NCBI GenBank assembly: GCA_964607705.1
Contig: CAZSLI010000002.1
Location: 124,001 to 188,000 of the forward strand
Direction: 5' to 3'
DNA: 64,000 nt
Origin: CAZSLI01 sp964607705
Lineage (GTDB): Bacteria; Actinomycetota; Coriobacteriia; Anaerosomatales; PHET01
The position numbers were made by a program, and so were the translations under genes. This document shows, one piece after another, positions 26,136 to 35,008 of the stretch. Within the stretch, counting starts at the first letter, position 1. The number at the start of each line of letters is the position of its first letter. The notes beneath the pieces were generated by a model. The model was not told where the DNA came from, did no database searches, and saw only the letters and a program-made list of their open reading frames with translations.

Positions 26136-26783
26136 ATGATGCACAGGACCGAACTCACGAAGCGACGGCTGTACGACGCCACGATCGAGCTTGTCGGCTC
26201 ACGGGGGATCGACGAGACCTCGGTCGACGACATCGTCGAGCTTGCGGGCGTGGCGAAGGCGACCGTCTACTACCACTTCACCGGCAAGGCCGAGCTCGTT
26301 GACGCGGTGCTCACGAACCGGTCCGAGCAGCTCATCGGCGAGTTCGAGCAGGTGGCCGCCGAATATGCCGAGGATCCGTCCCGTGCGATAGACGAACTCG
26401 TCCGGGTGCAGTTCGAGTACCTCAACCGTGAGCCGCGCTTCTCGAAGGTGCTCACGACTGAGTTGTGGAGAACCGACCGCCCGTGGCATTCGACCCTCAT
26501 TCGCACCCGAAAGCGGCTCACCGACACGATATGCCGCGTCCTCAAGCAGGGCGTCACGACGGGTGTCTTCCGCGACGACATCGATCCGGATTTCGGCGGC
26601 TACGCGCTGTTCGGACTCGTCTCGTACACGGCGATGGACCGCATGCTCCACGACCCCGACCACCCCGCCGAGGAGATGCTGCGGCAGCTCTTGCGGCTGG
26701 TTCACACGTCGATCGAAGCCCACTGCCGACGTGGCCCAGCGGAGGGTGGAGGCGCATCAACGCCAGCGGTAGATACTGCGTAG
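26136..26783 (+). CDS. TetR-family transcriptional regulator
   Basis: 215 residues. The N-terminal helix-turn-helix is clear: TKRRLYDATIELVGSRGIDE, SVDDIVELAGVAKATVYYHF, TGKAELVDAVL. The C-terminal part is an effector-binding domain of the TetR_C type (RVQFEYLNREPRFSKVL, DDIDPDFGGYALFGLV). The start is one of two adjacent ATGs at 26136/26139, preceded by a weak AGG. It is divergent from the NYN gene and 24 bases ahead of the sugar dehydrogenase gene. Ligand unknown. Confidence 0.9.
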   Translation: MMHRTELTKRRLYDATIELVGSRGIDETSVDDIVELAGVAKATVYYHFTGKAELVDAVLTNRSEQLIGEFEQVAAEYAEDPSRAIDELVRVQFEYLNREPRFSKVLTTELWRTDRPWHSTLIRTRKRLTDTICRVLKQGVTTGVFRDDIDPDFGGYALFGLVSYTAMDRMLHDPDHPAEEMLRQLLRLVHTSIEAHCRRGPAEGGGASTPAVDTA

Positions 26784-26807
26784 CTGCTCGATGACAGTGA
26801 GGAAGCG

Positions 26808-28046
26808 ATGAGGACCGCGAGGGGCCGCCGAGAAACCGCCCGGCACACCGTAGTGCTCGTGCTGGCGTGCGCGGCACTGCTCTCTGGCGCCGGATGCACG
26901 GGAGGTCAGACCGGCGGCGGGCCGCGGTCCACGGGATCCGGCGTGACCCCCAGCGCCTCGATCGAGCCCACGAGCACACCTTCGACCACGACGCCCGAGG
27001 CCACCGGCACGGTGGCCCTCAGCGCCCTGAAGATCAAACTCGAGCCGGTCGTCACCGGCCTCAGCAAGCCGCTCTACGTCACCGGCGCCGCCGACGGCTC
27101 TCGGCGACTGTTCGTGGTCGAGCAGACCGGGCGCATCAGGGTCGTCCGCGACGGCACAGTCTCCTCGGGTGCCTTTCTCGACGTCAGCAAACTCATCTCG
27201 ACGGGCGGCGAGCGGGGGCTGCTGGGCCTGGCGTTCGCGCAGGATTACGAGTCGTCCGGCCGCTTCTACGTGAACTACACCGACGTCAACGGCGACACCA
27301 ACATCATGCGCCACACCGCCGAGAACCCCGAGAGCGACACGCCGCGGCTCGGAAGGCCGCAGCGCGTGCTCAAGGTCAAGCAACCCTACGCGAACCACAA
27401 CGGTGGCTGTCTCCAGTGGGCTCCCGACGGCCGGCTGTGGGTCGGCATGGGCGACGGCGGCAGCGCGGGCGATCCGGGCAACCGGGCGCAGGACCCCAAG
27501 GAGCTTCTCGGCAAGATGCTCTCGCTGGACGTGTCGGGCAAGGCGGTGCCCAAGCCGCGCATCGAGTGCCTCGGGCTGCGCAACCCATGGCGGTTCAGCT
27601 TCGACCCCGAGACCGACGACCTGTGGATCGCCGACGTGGGACAGAGCGCGTGGGAGGAAGTCGATGTCGTCCCGTTCGCGAGCGCGCGAGGACGCAACTT
27701 CGGCTGGCACTACTGGGAGGGAACTCACCGGTTCGTGCCAGGCGGCAAGCGCGATGGCATGACCTTCCCGGTGATCGAGTACGACCACCGGACCGGTGAG
27801 TCCATCACCGGCGGCTACGTCTACCGCGGTTCGAAATACCCCGCCATGTCCGGCACCTACTTCTATGCCGACTATCCGGCCGGCTGGGTCGCCGGCGCTC
27901 GCAAGGTGGGCGACAAGGTCGAGACACGAACGCTCGTCGAGGAGACCGGGGGCAATCCGTCATCATTCGGGCTCGATGACGAAGGCGAGCTCTACCTATG
28001 CGACCTCGGCGGGACCGTCTACCTGGTCACAGGCGGGGCGGAGTAG
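26808..28046 (+). CDS. PQQ-dependent sugar dehydrogenase-like lipoprotein (GSDH family)
   Basis: 412 residues. The N-terminus is a basic stretch plus hydrophobic helix ending in the lipobox LLSGAGC (Cys near 29), followed by a Gly/Thr/Ser-rich linker to about residue 65. The rest is the soluble aldose-sugar/sorbosone dehydrogenase beta-propeller: RLFVVEQTGRIRVV, ERGLLGLAFAQDYES, NHNGGCLQWAPDGRLWVGMG, LGLRNPWRFSFDPET, and GENFGW-like GRNFGWHYWEG. The family uses PQQ, though some members bind none. It sits between the TetR gene and the selenoprotein peroxiredoxin. Confidence 0.87.
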   Translation: MRTARGRRETARHTVVLVLACAALLSGAGCTGGQTGGGPRSTGSGVTPSASIEPTSTPSTTTPEATGTVALSALKIKLEPVVTGLSKPLYVTGAADGSRRLFVVEQTGRIRVVRDGTVSSGAFLDVSKLISTGGERGLLGLAFAQDYESSGRFYVNYTDVNGDTNIMRHTAENPESDTPRLGRPQRVLKVKQPYANHNGGCLQWAPDGRLWVGMGDGGSAGDPGNRAQDPKELLGKMLSLDVSGKAVPKPRIECLGLRNPWRFSFDPETDDLWIADVGQSAWEEVDVVPFASARGRNFGWHYWEGTHRFVPGGKRDGMTFPVIEYDHRTGESITGGYVYRGSKYPAMSGTYFYADYPAGWVAGARKVGDKVETRTLVEETGGNPSSFGLDDEGELYLCDLGGTVYLVTGGAE

Positions 28047-28099
28047 GAACGAACACGCCGCGTACGACTGCGGACGATGATCGAGTGGAGGGAGCACGC

Positions 28100-28582
28100 A
28101 TGGCCGAGGAACAGAGCGCGCTCAGCATGCCGGAAGTGGGCCGGCCGGCACCGCCGATAGTGGCGGAGACGAGCGGCGGCAGCGAGTTCGATCTCGCGGC
28201 GCAGAAGGGCAAGTGGGTGGTCGTCTACTTCTTCCCGCGTGCGAACACGCCTGGTTGAACCCACGAAGCGAAGGACTTCCAGGCACACAAGACCGCGCTG
28301 GAATCCTTGAACGCCCTCGTGGTGGGCGTAAGCGCCGACAAGGCGGCGACGCAGAAGAAGTTCATCGAGAAGTTCGAGCTGACCTTCCCGCTCATCTCGG
28401 ACACTTCCAAGTCGATCATCGACGCCTATGGCGCGCGCGAGGTCCTCGGCGTGACGGCGAAGCGAAAGACCTTCCTCGTCGATCCCGAGGGGCACATCGC
28501 GCACATCTGGCCGGCCGTGAAGGTCGAGGGCCATGCCGAGGACGTGCTCGGCAAGATTCGCGAGCTCGCGGCGGCACGATAG
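28100..28582 (+). CDS. Selenocysteine-containing peroxiredoxin (BCP/PrxQ-like; UGA = Sec53)
   Basis: 160 residues when UGA at 28256-28258 is read as selenocysteine. It begins MAEEQSALSMPEVGRPAPP at ATG 28100 behind GGAGGGA, runs through WVVVYFFPRANTPG, Sec53, THEAKDFQAHK, and ends RELAAAR. The Sec is exactly where BCP/PrxQ enzymes have the peroxidatic Cys (TPGC[TS]). Downstream VVGVSADKAATQKKF, FPLISD, YGA and RKTFLVDPEGHI are typical. There is no Cys anywhere in the protein, so it must be 1-Cys(Sec) type and rely on an external reductant. Under the standard code it would be split into two fragments. Confidence 0.95.
28256..28308 (+). promoter_or_regulatory. UGA(Sec) codon and candidate bacterial SECIS hairpin of the peroxiredoxin
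   Basis: After the UGA, AAGGACTTCCAG (28271-28282) pairs with CTGGAATCCTT (28298-28308): eleven pairs interrupted by one bulged C, closing a 15-base loop that begins with G, 24 bases from the UGA. Size, distance and a bulge near the apex resemble bacterial SECIS elements. A second pairing, GCCTG/CAGGC, brackets the UGA itself. Confidence 0.65.
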
Positions 28583-28607
28583 CCGGGGGCCTCGGCCGGG
28601 GGGCAGG

Positions 28608-29642
28608 CTAGGAGCCGAGCGCGTCGACCAGCGCGTCGACGTCCTCGGGCTCGGTGTCCCAAGACGTCACCCAGCGCACGAGCACTCGGCCGCGTGCGTC
28701 GGGCGTCTCGTTCCAGGTGTAGAAGCCGAACTCGCGCTCGAGGTCGGGCACCCGGCCAGCGGGAAGGTACGCGAAGATCTCGTTGGCTCCGCGTGTGAAC
28801 GCGATCTCGACGCCTGCGGCCCGCGCGCCGGCCTCGAGACGAATGGCCATCTCGTTCGCGTTCCGAGCGCAGCGCTCCCAGAGGTCTCCGGCGAACATCG
28901 CCTCGAACTGCGCCGCCACGAACCGCATCTTGCTCGCCAGCTGGCCGTTCTGCTTACGCACGTACGGCAGGTGCTTGCGGCGAGCCTCCCCGAACAGCAC
29001 GACCGCTTCGCCGAAGACCAGCCCGTTCTTGGTGCCGCCCAGCGACAGGACATCGACGCCTGCATCGACCGTGAGCGCACGAAGGGTGGCGCCCTGGCCG
29101 ACGGCCGCGTTGCTGATGCGAGCGCCGTCCACGTGCAGGTACATGCCGTGCGCGTGCGCGAGGTCGGCGAGCGCGCGAAGCTCGTCGGCGGTGTAGACGG
29201 TGCCGAGCTCGGTCACGTTGCTCACGCTGATGACCTTGGGCTGGGCGTGGTGCTCGAAATCGAAGCCCGTGAGGTAGGGCTGCACGAGCGTCGGAGTGAG
29301 CTTGCCGTCGGGCGTTGCGACCGGCACGAGCTTCACGTTCGCGATCTTCTCCGGGGCGGCGCACTCGTCGGTGTTCACGTGGGCCGTCTCGGCACAGATA
29401 ACGCTCTCCCACGGCCGACAGAGCGCGGCGAACGACACGCAGTTGGCGCCCGTGCCGTTGAAGACGAACGCTACGTCGCAGTCATCGCCGAGGCTGCCGC
29501 GAAGGACTTCAATGGCGCGCGTGGTCCACGGATCATCGCCGTACGCATGCGCGTGGCCGAAGTTGCAGGCCATCATCGCCGTGAGCACCTCCGGATGCGC
29601 TCCCGAGTGGTTGTCGCTACCGAAGCCGCGCGTGCGTTCCAT
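28608..29642 (-). CDS. ltaE: Low-specificity L-threonine aldolase
   Basis: 344 residues, a fold-type I PLP enzyme cleaving threonine/allo-threonine to glycine and acetaldehyde. Seen are RGFGSDNHSGAHPEV at the start, VFNGTGANCVSF, the YLHVDGARISNAAV PLP-Asp segment, and LSLGGTKNGLV with the Schiff-base Lys. The TGGT..AGT N-terminus of the classical enzyme is varied, placing it in the bacterial beta-eliminating/threonine aldolase clade. It is transcribed alone, downstream of the hydrogenase operon's terminator. Confidence 0.9.
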   Translation of the reverse strand: MERTRGFGSDNHSGAHPEVLTAMMACNFGHAHAYGDDPWTTRAIEVLRGSLGDDCDVAFVFNGTGANCVSFAALCRPWESVICAETAHVNTDECAAPEKIANVKLVPVATPDGKLTPTLVQPYLTGFDFEHHAQPKVISVSNVTELGTVYTADELRALADLAHAHGMYLHVDGARISNAAVGQGATLRALTVDAGVDVLSLGGTKNGLVFGEAVVLFGEARRKHLPYVRKQNGQLASKMRFVAAQFEAMFAGDLWERCARNANEMAIRLEAGARAAGVEIAFTRGANEIFAYLPAGRVPDLEREFGFYTWNETPDARGRVLVRWVTSWDTEPEDVDALVDALGS

Positions 29643-29719
29643 CCGTGTCTCCTCGGCGAGGTGAATGTGCGTGCAGGGTCCTCGGCAACGCTAGCACAAG
29701 CCACCCGCCGAGGATGACG

Positions 29720-29751
29720 CGAGGCCCGCCTGGGGATGCAGGCGGGCCTCG
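29720..29751 (-). terminator. Strong hairpin after the hydrogenase operon
   Basis: A perfect 13-bp inverted repeat (29720-29732 with 29739-29751) with a 6-base loop lies 28 bases after the cytochrome b stop. No clear U-tract follows on either strand. It separates the hydrogenase operon from ltaE. Confidence 0.75.
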
Positions 29752-29778
29752 GGAGCAAGGGTCGTGGCTGGTCGCGCG

Positions 29779-30468
29779 TCACGTGCGCGCCGTGGTCGAG
29801 CCGACGGTACCTCCCGCCGGTCGCGGCGCCGGGCTGACGACCTCGTCGCCCGGGGCGCTCTCGCGACCCGTGAACATGAGGACGAGCTGGTCGCGGTGGA
29901 GCGTGGACAGGTAGATGTGGATCAGTGTCGTGACGATGAAGAGCCACATGATGATGTAGTGGATACTGCGTATCCACAGAGTGCCGCCCACCGCATACGT
30001 CAGCGGCTCGAGAGCCGGCGCGGTAACGGACCACAGCGCGAAGCCCGTGATCGCCTGTGCGACTATCAGCAGCAGCCAGAAGACGTAGGTGCCCTTCTGC
30101 AGGCCGTTGTACTTGTACACGGCAGGGGCCTCGTTACGCATGAAGGTGTAGTAGCCAAGCGTCCCCCAGAACGTGCCGCGGTTCTCCTTCTGCGGCCCGA
30201 AGTGCCGGTAGTCGCGCACCGTTTCGCGTGAACCCAGCGGCGCCGTGCGGCCAACGAACGCCCAGATCACGCGGACGATCGCAGTGATGATGAGGATCCA
30301 CATGAAGATCAGATGGGCGCCTCTCATCACCCCCATCAGGTCGGGCACGAACGGATTGCTGATGTAGATGCCGCTGATGATGAGCATGAACATCGAGACG
30401 AGGTGGATGAGGTGAAGCATCCGCGGTGTCGCCGGATGTTCCTCGACCGTCGCGTACTTGTGTGCCAT
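29779..30468 (-). CDS. Hydrogenase membrane cytochrome b subunit
   Basis: 229 residues with four hydrophobic helices (HLIHLVSMFMLIISGIYIS, HLIFMWILIITAIVRVIWAF, GTYVFWLLLIVAQAITGFAL, YIIMWLFIVTTLIHIYL). His residues in helices 1, 2 and 4 are placed for two b hemes, as in HyaC-type di-heme cytochromes that pass hydrogenase electrons to quinone. ATG 30468 (MAHKYATVEEHP) lies 5 bases after the true stop of the large subunit; GAGGGTG in front serves as ribosome site. Third gene of the hydrogenase operon. Confidence 0.9.
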   Translation of the reverse strand: MAHKYATVEEHPATPRMLHLIHLVSMFMLIISGIYISNPFVPDLMGVMRGAHLIFMWILIITAIVRVIWAFVGRTAPLGSRETVRDYRHFGPQKENRGTFWGTLGYYTFMRNEAPAVYKYNGLQKGTYVFWLLLIVAQAITGFALWSVTAPALEPLTYAVGGTLWIRSIHYIIMWLFIVTTLIHIYLSTLHRDQLVLMFTGRESAPGDEVVSPAPRPAGGTVGSTTART

Positions 30469-30473
30469 CACCC

Positions 30474-32108
30474 TCACCAGCCATTCAGCTTGAACTCGAG
30501 GACTCGGTCGTTCTCCGGTTCAATCACGTGAACCGCGCACGCCATTCAAGGATCGAAGGTGTGGACGGTCCTTAGGATCTCCAGCGGCTTCTCGGGGTCC
30601 ACCACCGGCACGCCGATGAGTGCCTGCTCGAGCGGCCCGCGCACGCCGTTGTCATCGCGTGGCGACATGTTCCAGTTCGACGGCGGCACCGCCGCGTACT
30701 TGCCGATCCGCCCGTTCTCGATCTTCATGTAGTGCGCGAGCGCGCCGCGCGGAGCGTTCCATCCGCCGGACCCGGTGCCACTGTCAGGCACGCCGACCTC
30801 GGTCCAGACGTCCTGCTTCCCCGCTCCGTGGTTGCCGAGAAGCGTCTGCGCCCATTCGAGCGCATGGTCGGCGTTCACCTTCGCCTTGAGCACTCGCCCG
30901 CCGATGCGACCGAGGTTCGACATGAGCACCTCGGGCTTGCCCGCGGCGCCGAGGGCCGCCAGCGTGCCGTTCACAAGGTCCACGACCTCCTGGCGACCTG
31001 CGCCGTACGAAACGAGCATCTCGGCGAGCGGGCCCACCTCCAGGGGCAGGTTCTGGTCGCCGTAGCGCGCCGCTTGCGTCCAGTCGTACTTGCCTGAAGG
31101 AGCGGCCGGGTCGTCCATCGCCTGCAACTCGGTGAACTTCGGTTGCTGGCTCGTTTCGAGCGGGTGTTTGCCCTCACCTGCGGAGTCGTCGTACCAGGAG
31201 TACTTGGTGAACATCTTCACCTGGTCCAAGTCGGCCTTCTGAACCTGCGCGATGTTGCGGTTGACGATCATGCCGCGCGGGATGAGGCGGTTCTCGGGTA
31301 CTTGGCTCTCGTCGTCGAACAGCCCCCACGACAAGTAGTTGCCTACGCCCTGGCCCTCGGCGGCGAGGTACATGTGCTTGGGCGCGACCATGAGCAGGTC
31401 CGGCAACATGATGTTGTCGACGAAGTCCTTCACGCGCTCCATCTGGCCGATGTAGTACTCGATCTGCTCGACCTCAAGGCGCTCTTGCATGCCGCCCGGC
31501 ATGTACGTCATCACCATCGGGAAGCGCCCGCCCATGAATGCCTGCGCATCGTTCGCCGCCTGCTGTGCATCGATGGCGAGCAGGTAGTGATACGTCAGCT
31601 CGAGGTTCTCCTCGGGCGACATCTGGTACTTGGGATGGTCCCAGTAGTGGTTCGCGAACGGCCCGAGCTGACCCGAGTCCACGACGGCCTTGACCTGGTC
31701 CTGCACCTTCTTCAGCGTGGGCAGGGTCGGCTTGGCGTTGAGTGCGTCGGGCACGTTCACATAGTCGAAGGCGTTCAGGATGTAGAACCACAGGATGTGG
31801 TCGTAGCCGACATGCGACGCCTCGAACATGTTGCGGATGAGACGCGCGTTGTCCGGCACCTTGTCGACGCCCATGGCGTGCTCGGTGGCAAGTGTCGACG
31901 TATGCGCGTGCGGCGTGGGGCAGACACCGCAGATACGCTGCGCGAACTGCCACGCGTCGCGGGGGTCGCGGCCTTCCATGAAGATCTCGAAGCCGCGGAA
32001 TTGCCCGGCGGTGTTCCAGGCGTCAACGATCTTGCCGCCTTCCACCTGACAGGTCACGCGGAGGTGGCCTTCTATGCGGGTGATCGGGTCTACGACTACC
32101 TTGGGCAT
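30474..32108 (-). CDS. [NiFeSe]-hydrogenase large subunit (UGA = Sec521)
   Basis: 544 residues when UGA at 30548-30546 is read as selenocysteine. The N-terminal nickel motif is RICGVCPTPHAHTS near residue 62. With the standard code the protein stops at VHTFDP; reading through gives DP-Sec-MACAVH and the tail VIEPENDRVLEFKLNGW, then TGA at 30476-30474. This is the C-terminal DPCxxCxxH nickel motif with Sec in place of the first Cys, as in [NiFeSe] enzymes. The 17-residue tail after His is the expected substrate of a maturation protease, encoded at 34502. Its ATG shares a base with the small-subunit stop (TGATG). Confidence 0.96.
30517..30548 (-). promoter_or_regulatory. UGA(Sec) codon and candidate bacterial SECIS hairpin of the hydrogenase
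   Basis: On the minus strand a perfect 6-bp hairpin, GGTTCA-CGTGAT-TGAACC (30534-30517), has its loop 17 bases after the UGA, with G at loop position 2. This fits the spacing rule for bacterial SECIS elements and mirrors the selD spacing exactly. Confidence 0.65.
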
Positions 32109-33208
32109 CAGCGATCACCTCCAGCGGGTCGCTTATCGGTCTCCTCGCGGGCAGCGCGCTTCTCGCGAGCGTTCTGCGCCACCGCATACCCGCCGAGACC
32201 GACTGCCGTGACGGCGCCCGCCGCCAGGCCGATGGTCTCGAACGGGATCTGGTTGCCGTCGGCGTCGACGCCGCGAAGCTGCTCGAAGAACGGCGTGAAG
32301 TCATCCCAAAAGTCCGGCTCCGCGCAGCCTTGGCAGGGGCCGTTGTGGACGCACCAGCTCACGTTGCCGTTCCAGTAGTTCTTGCCGCAGGGCGCGTACG
32401 TGTACGGGCCCTTGCAGCCCATCTTGTACAGGCAGTAATCGGCCTCGCCCGTGTACGCGTCGCCCATCTTCTCCACGAAGTGGCCGGCCTCGAACTGACC
32501 ACGCCGATAACAGTTGTCGTGGATCGTCTGGCCGTAGAGGAAGGTTGGGCGTCCCTTGGCGTCAAGCTCAGGGAGCTTGCCCGTCACGAGTACGCTCGCG
32601 AGCGTCAGCACGAGATCGTCGCCGTGGCCCGGACAGCGTGGCAGGTTGATCACCGCGGGAGCGCTGGCCCCCATGTCGCTATCCAGAAACTCCTTGATGC
32701 CGACGGCGCCCGTCGGGTTGGGATGGGATGCCTGTATGTTGCCGTAGGACGCGCAGCTCCCCATCGCTATGATCCCGGCCGCATTGGGCACGGCCTCCTT
32801 CAGGATCTGCTGCGCTGTGCGTCCCCCGATCATCAGCGCCTCGGGGATCTTCATGGGGACGCTTCCTTCGACGACGAAGTAGAAGCCCTTCTGACTGGTC
32901 ACCTGCTTCCACAGTTCCTCGGCCTGTTTGCCGGCGGCCGCCATGACGTTCTCCTGATAGTCCAGCGATATCTGCTGGAGGATCAGGTTCTGCACCGTGG
33001 GCTCGCGATTCTGCAGCAGCTGGATCGCGCAGCCGGTGCAGACTTGGAACGATCCCCAGACGACGCGTGGTCGCTGGGTGAGCTGCTCGATCGCGTTCGC
33101 GACGTCAGGGATCCCCGCCTGCCCGAGGCCGAGAACCGCCGCCGCCCACGAGCAGTACTTGAGGAAATCGCGCCGTGATACGCCCGCGGGAGTGAAGCTG
33201 TTCCCCAT
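32108..33208 (-). CDS. [NiFeSe]-hydrogenase small subunit, Tat-exported and membrane-anchored
   Basis: 366 residues starting at ATG 33208 (MGNSFTPAGVSRRDFLKYCS) behind GGAGGGA. SRRDFLK plus the following hydrophobic stretch is a twin-arginine signal, so the complex is extracytoplasmic. Iron-sulfur ligands are visible: VCTGCAIQLL, MGSCASYGNI and RCPGHGDD for the proximal cluster; TIHDNCYRR, YCLYKMGCKGP, APCGKNYW and CVHNGPCQGCAEP for the others. A C-terminal membrane helix (TIGLAAGAVTAVGLGGYAV) anchors it to the cytochrome b subunit. The 146 bases upstream to the next gene contain only short GC-rich hairpins. Confidence 0.95.
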   Translation of the reverse strand: MGNSFTPAGVSRRDFLKYCSWAAAVLGLGQAGIPDVANAIEQLTQRPRVVWGSFQVCTGCAIQLLQNREPTVQNLILQQISLDYQENVMAAAGKQAEELWKQVTSQKGFYFVVEGSVPMKIPEALMIGGRTAQQILKEAVPNAAGIIAMGSCASYGNIQASHPNPTGAVGIKEFLDSDMGASAPAVINLPRCPGHGDDLVLTLASVLVTGKLPELDAKGRPTFLYGQTIHDNCYRRGQFEAGHFVEKMGDAYTGEADYCLYKMGCKGPYTYAPCGKNYWNGNVSWCVHNGPCQGCAEPDFWDDFTPFFEQLRGVDADGNQIPFETIGLAAGAVTAVGLGGYAVAQNAREKRAAREETDKRPAGGDR

Positions 33209-33354
33209 GGTCCCTCCCTCATAGGCGCGCGCCTCACCCCGGCGCGCGGTGTGAGCCGTGCTTTCCCGCGGAATGCCCGCAGGTAAACCCTTCCTGCCAG
33301 CGGGAGTCTGGTGAGGACCTGAGAGGCGGTTGGCCCGAGTAATGCCGAGGACGA

Positions 33355-34431
33355 CTAGGGGGAGTCGGGGAAGAGCTCGCGGCACTCGGCGACGTACGCC
33401 CGCAGCGGCTCAGGGAGGGCGGACAGGTCACCGGCCGCCGGATACGGTGCGGAGTTGTAGGTGTCCCAGAACAGGGCGCTCTCGCCCGCGACCAGACCGG
33501 CCCGCGCGTCGGCGATGAGTGCCGACAGTGCCTTGCCGGTGTAGGTCGTCTCAAGATGCAGGCCGACGTTCTCGGCAAAGGCGACGGCCTCCAGGGTCTC
33601 GGGCGTCGGGATGCCGTAGCCAGGGTCGAAATGGTCGTGGCGCAGCGTGAACGCGAGGTCCGCCATGGTGAGAGAAGGCACTGCGTCGTCGAGCGAGCGC
33701 AGCAGCGCCAGGGTGTCTCGGGCGAGGTCCTCGGCGATGGACTCGTTGCAGATCTCGCGCGGGGTGACACGTACGGCTTCCACACGCGTGGGCGCGCCCG
33801 CGAGCACGAACCCGAGCGCAAGGCCGATCGCGGTGCCGAGCGTGCCCGCGGCCACGTAGACGACGTCGGGCGCTGCCTGCGCGACCACTTCGAGCGCAGC
33901 GTTCACATAGCCGACCGCGCCTAGCGGACAGGTGCCGCCCATCGGGATGACGTAGGGCTCGATCCCGTCTCGGGCCACGAGCGCCTGCTTGGCGCGCACT
34001 GCTTCTCGGCGGCCGTCCCAGCCGTCGACCAGGTGAATGACCGTGCCGAGCGCGGCGTGCGCGAGTAGCGTCCTCGGCGCGAAGGGCGACGGCTCCTGTG
34101 GCGAGAGCACGACATGCGGCTCGAGGCCGAGAGCACGTGCATGCACGGCCGTCGCGAGCGCGTGGTTGCTGCCGTACGCACCGAAGGTGATGACCGCTCG
34201 CGCCTCCCGCTCGCGCGCATCGCCGAGGAGCAGGTCGAGCTTGCGCACCTTGTTGCCGCCATACCGCGTCGAGGTGAGGTCGTCACGCTTGATGGCCACA
34301 TCTGCCGGCGGGTTCTCGGCGGCGAGGGAGCGCAAGAGCGCCTCGGCGGAGTCGACGGGCGTGGGCAGGTCGGCGATACCGGCGCGCCTCAGGGCGGCAG
34401 TCCCGGGGAAGAGCTCGAAGAGCGGCAGCAT
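33355..34431 (-). CDS. D-cysteine desulfhydrase / ACC-deaminase-like PLP enzyme
   Basis: 358 residues starting at ATG 34431 (MLPLFELFPGTAALRR). A fold-type II PLP protein: KRDDLTSTRYGGNKVRKLDL carries the PLP Lys, ITFGAYGSNHALATA the substrate-side Ser-Asn-His, and AAGTLGTAIGLALGF the phosphate loop. This pattern is shared by D-cysteine desulfhydrase and ACC deaminase, and D-cysteine or a related sulfur substrate is more likely given no other ACC context. A longer in-frame extension to 34620 overlaps the divergent hydrogenase protease gene and is not coding. Confidence 0.85.
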   Translation of the reverse strand: MLPLFELFPGTAALRRAGIADLPTPVDSAEALLRSLAAENPPADVAIKRDDLTSTRYGGNKVRKLDLLLGDAREREARAVITFGAYGSNHALATAVHARALGLEPHVVLSPQEPSPFAPRTLLAHAALGTVIHLVDGWDGRREAVRAKQALVARDGIEPYVIPMGGTCPLGAVGYVNAALEVVAQAAPDVVYVAAGTLGTAIGLALGFVLAGAPTRVEAVRVTPREICNESIAEDLARDTLALLRSLDDAVPSLTMADLAFTLRHDHFDPGYGIPTPETLEAVAFAENVGLHLETTYTGKALSALIADARAGLVAGESALFWDTYNSAPYPAAGDLSALPEPLRAYVAECRELFPDSP

Positions 34432-34501
34432 CACGGCGAGTCCTCTCGGCGGCGGCGAAGGGGTATCTGTAGCGTACTGGAATCGGGAGGCAGGAGCGCG
34501 G

Positions 34502-35008
34502 ATGGCGCGCGTCAGCGTGATCGGGATCGGCAACACGCTCATGGGCGACGACGCCGTCGGCGTGCGCATCGCCGAGGAATTGCAGGAGCGATTCCTCGGC
34601 AAGGACGTGCACGTGGTCACGGGTCACCTCGCGGGGAACCTGCTGATGCCGTACGTGCTGGAGTCGCCGCGCGTCATCTTCGTGGACGCGCTCGCGGTGG
34701 GCGACGAACCAGGCGCCGTCTTCCGCATGGACCCCGACGCCGCGGGCATCACCGGCCTGCGCTCGACGACGAGTCACGGCATGGGCATCCCCTACCTCAT
34801 CACGAATGCGAGGCTTCTCGGCCACCACGCGGAGTACGTCGTCTACGCCGTCCACGTGGGCGACGTGATGGCTGGGCCGGACACGCTCACGGAGCCGGTC
34901 GCGGCCGCGGTGCCGGTGGTCGCGGAGCTGATCGCCGAGGAGGTCGCTCGGGTCCTCGGCGAGGAACGTTCACTCGTAGGAGATGGCGTCCCTGATCGAG
35001 ACCTGTGA
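34502..35008 (+). CDS. Hydrogenase maturation protease (HycI/HyaD family)
   Basis: 168 residues. Starts MARVSVIGIGNTLMGDDAVG; the GxGNxLxxDDGxG motif contributes the nickel-sensing Glu/Asp, with VIFVDALAVG and SHGMGIPYLI (Asp and His ligands). It would cut the large subunit after the His of DP-Sec-MACAVH, releasing the 17-residue tail. It is on the opposite strand to the hydrogenase operon, about 1.3 kb away, and its 3' end overlaps the convergent ABC permease gene by 39 bases. Confidence 0.93.
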   Translation: MARVSVIGIGNTLMGDDAVGVRIAEELQERFLGKDVHVVTGHLAGNLLMPYVLESPRVIFVDALAVGDEPGAVFRMDPDAAGITGLRSTTSHGMGIPYLITNARLLGHHAEYVVYAVHVGDVMAGPDTLTEPVAAAVPVVAELIAEEVARVLGEERSLVGDGVPDRDL

